A stretch of DNA of 6,259 nucleotides from Pirellulaceae bacterium. GTDB taxonomy: Bacteria > Planctomycetota > Planctomycetia > Pirellulales > Pirellulaceae. The stretch covers positions 1 through 6,259 of the forward strand of contig JADLDX010000839.1 of assembly GCA_020846515.1 (NCBI GenBank), in the 5' to 3' direction. Positions 5,153-6,259 of the stretch are shown here, piece after piece. Each line of letters starts with the position of its first letter. Position 1 is the stretch's first letter. A model generated the notes under the pieces. The model saw only the letters and a list, made by a program, of their open reading frames with translations, searched no databases and was not told the DNA's origin. The position numbers were made by a program, and so were the translations under genes.

Positions 5153-5317
5153 ATGCCCTGGTTCGACCCGCCCGTTCCGTATGATCCACCATGGCCACCC
5201 AAGTTGCAAGTCTTCGGAATGCCCAGCATGGCTATCGGCATGTCGATCGGCAGTGCAGTATCCTATTTGAATCGACTGTTGCTGACACACTCCCCAGTAG
5301 CTCAACCAGCCAGTTAA
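5153..5317 (+). CDS. Possible small hydrophobic protein (weak)
   Basis: A 54-codon frame begins MPWFDPPVPYDPPW, continues LQVFGMPSMAIGMSIGSA, and has one likely membrane segment near residues 22-42. Its composition looks more protein-like than other frames over the same bases. There is no good ribosome binding site, and an in-frame stop lies at 5138-5140. It would be divergent from the truncated gene at 4724-5059. I do not recognise it; it may be chance or a remnant of a larger membrane protein gene. Confidence 0.22.
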   Translation: MPWFDPPVPYDPPWPPKLQVFGMPSMAIGMSIGSAVSYLNRLLLTHSPVAQPAS

Positions 5318-5561
5318 AGTCGATTACCAAACAGCTAGGCACTTTTCATTCCCTTACCTGGGAAGACCGTGGAAAATATGTTCACATCTATCGCAAACCG
5401 GACTAAGAAAATGTCAAAAGGAGAATACGAAATCCGATCTCTACCATTGACACGTTGGCTCAGATGTCTATGGTCCAACGCTTTGTTCCCGATGTTTTCT
5501 TGCACTCGGCTACACGGCTTGAAGAATAGCCGGAATGCAGTCGAAGTCGCAACTAAGTCTT

Positions 5562-5583
5562 GCCGATCGATTGTTTGATCGGC
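5562..5583. repeat. Hairpin GCCGATC / GATCGGC
   Basis: GCCGATC (5562-5568) pairs with GATCGGC (5577-5583); one more A-T pair and a G-T pair extend the stem to nine with loop TTGT. No T-run follows on either strand, so it is not a standard terminator. It may be a residual structural element. Confidence 0.5.
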
Positions 5584-5633
5584 CTGATTGGCGCTGGCAA
5601 CGATTTTCGTCAGTCGTGGGACCGCAGGATTGG

Positions 5634-5714
5634 AACCACGGATTACACAGATGACCACGGATAATGCGTGACCATCGCTGATCCCAATCCGTGTGATCGG
5701 TGATATCCGTGGTT
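5634..5714. repeat. 81-bp imperfect inverted repeat with CCACGGAT motifs
   Basis: The outer arms AACCACGGAT (5634-5643) and ATCCGTGGTT (5705-5714) are perfect over 10 bp. The inner arms CACGGAT (5656-5662) and ATCCGTG (5687-5693) are perfect over 7 bp, with partial pairing between. The left side repeats ACCACGGAT twice, 21 bases apart. I associate such CCACGGAT-ACACAGAT sequences with dispersed intergenic repeats in environmental bacteria, from memory. A large hairpin is possible in DNA or RNA. Confidence 0.7.
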
Positions 5715-5915
5715 AAGCCCAGAACCGACCGGCCGTGTACGTCGATCGCGAGCTTCGCGGCATGCGCGATCCGCAACAATTGGCAGCATTTGGTACAGAT
5801 GACTGCGCGGTCGCTTCTGACAGCGGGAACGACAATGGTCAACCGGTCGCGACGGGACGACCAACCATGCCGCTACGGCCGATCGCGGCTCGGTTGCAAC
5901 ATTTTGTTAGGTGAC

Positions 5916-6259
5916 TTATAGACCTACTGTTTCCCACGACATCGTAATCGAGTCTCCATCGACATGATCCGTCACGTGGAGAAGGACCATTGCCGACCAG
6001 CCGTCTTGCTCAGCCTTTATCAAGTATCTGTGACCCTTTTGAACAGTAACCCTGGTTTCGAGAACATCGTCATTTAACTTCTTGCCAAGGGAAGAAACTA
6101 ATTCAAGGGCATTTTCCTTGGAGACTTCACCAAGATCAAAAATCTCGGCAGGCTCGTTCATAACCTCTAATTCGTTGCCGTCGCCTCCATTTCCAAAAAT
6201 GATATCCCATTTGTTTCGCGTTCGCGCCACGTCATCTCTAGTCGCGAGACGAAAATTGT
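5916..6259 (-). CDS. Small acidic hypothetical protein, 5' end open at window edge
   Basis: The frame runs from the right edge to a TAA at 5916-5918, at least 114 codons. An in-window GTG at 6230 would give 104 residues; the frame stays open upstream of it (reading RLATRDDVARTRNK across it) with only a weak AGAG before the GTG, so the true start may lie outside. Visible features are KWDIIFGNGG, an acidic middle (NELEVMNEPAEIFDLGEV), a helix-like ENALELVSSLGKKL, and beta-strand-like ends RYLIKAEQDGWSAMVLLHV and DSITMSWETVGL. No family is recognised, and no catalytic motif, signal peptide or membrane segment is seen. Its bases are more A/T-rich than the ABC genes (for example TTAGTTTCTTCC, AAGAAGTTAAATGAC read on the coding strand), which may mean recent acquisition. 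The size and acidity would fit an accessory or immunity-like protein, but this is only a guess. Confidence 0.7.
   Translation of the reverse strand, partial: NFRLATRDDVARTRNKWDIIFGNGGDGNELEVMNEPAEIFDLGEVSKENALELVSSLGKKLNDDVLETRVTVQKGHRYLIKAEQDGWSAMVLLHVTDHVDGDSITMSWETVGL

Larger units (their letters stand above)
5318..5915. other. Intergenic stretch without a recognisable gene
   Basis: Frames on both strands are short, overlapping and rich in Arg, Ser and Cys, with no family motif. The stretch holds a hairpin (5562-5583), a long imperfect inverted repeat (5634-5714) and a 7-bp inverted repeat GATCGCG (5744-5750) / CGCGATC (5765-5771). It looks like decayed sequence between the truncated gene and the gene at the right edge. 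Confidence 0.6.

Overview
The window looks like part of a bacterial chromosome, most probably from a planctomycete of the Rhodopirellula/Pirellula type. The basis is the sparse gene packing, moderate GC, and palindromic intergenic repeats of the form GTAGCCACCG...CGGTGGA and GGGGACACA...TGTGTCCCC, which I associate with that group from memory. The taxonomic call is an inference; no rRNA or marker gene settles it.

Layout from left to right. (1) The left edge (1-461, minus) is the N-terminal third of a MiaB-type tRNA methylthiotransferase, with all three cysteines of its first iron-sulfur cluster domain. (2) About 930 bases without a gene (462-1388) are dominated by a dense palindromic repeat family: three near-complete 53-54 bp inverted-repeat units, one half unit, two orphan right ends and one orphan left arm, plus an exact 49-bp direct repeat. 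(3) A three-gene plus-strand unit follows. A near-consensus sigma-70 promoter overlaps a TGTAC-N9-GTACA palindrome; next come a YtrA-type GntR repressor (1458-1877), an ABC ATPase 4 bases later (1882-2802), and a 530-residue membrane protein (3001-4593) that appears to be an internally duplicated ABC-2 permease. Between the ATPase and permease genes sit four palindromic repeats in forward-forward-reverse-reverse order. (4) From 4594 to 5915 the sequence looks degraded: a minus-strand ORF (4724-5059) resembles the N-terminal half of a conserved hypothetical protein, a weak 54-codon ORF is possible at 5153-5317, and hairpins and a long imperfect inverted repeat lie beyond. (5) At the right edge (5916-6259, minus) is a small acidic protein of unknown function, open at the window end and more A/T-rich than its neighbours.

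Functionally, the central unit reads as a self-regulated ABC exporter. The repressor probably binds its own promoter and releases on an envelope or drug signal. The ATPase would homodimerise on a permease that carries both membrane halves in one chain. Points of interest are an Asp in place of the catalytic Glu in Walker B, the duplicated permease, and the repeat hairpins between the ATPase and permease genes. I found no CRISPR array, tRNA, rRNA, integrase or complete insertion sequence, and no clear case for a wholly new system.
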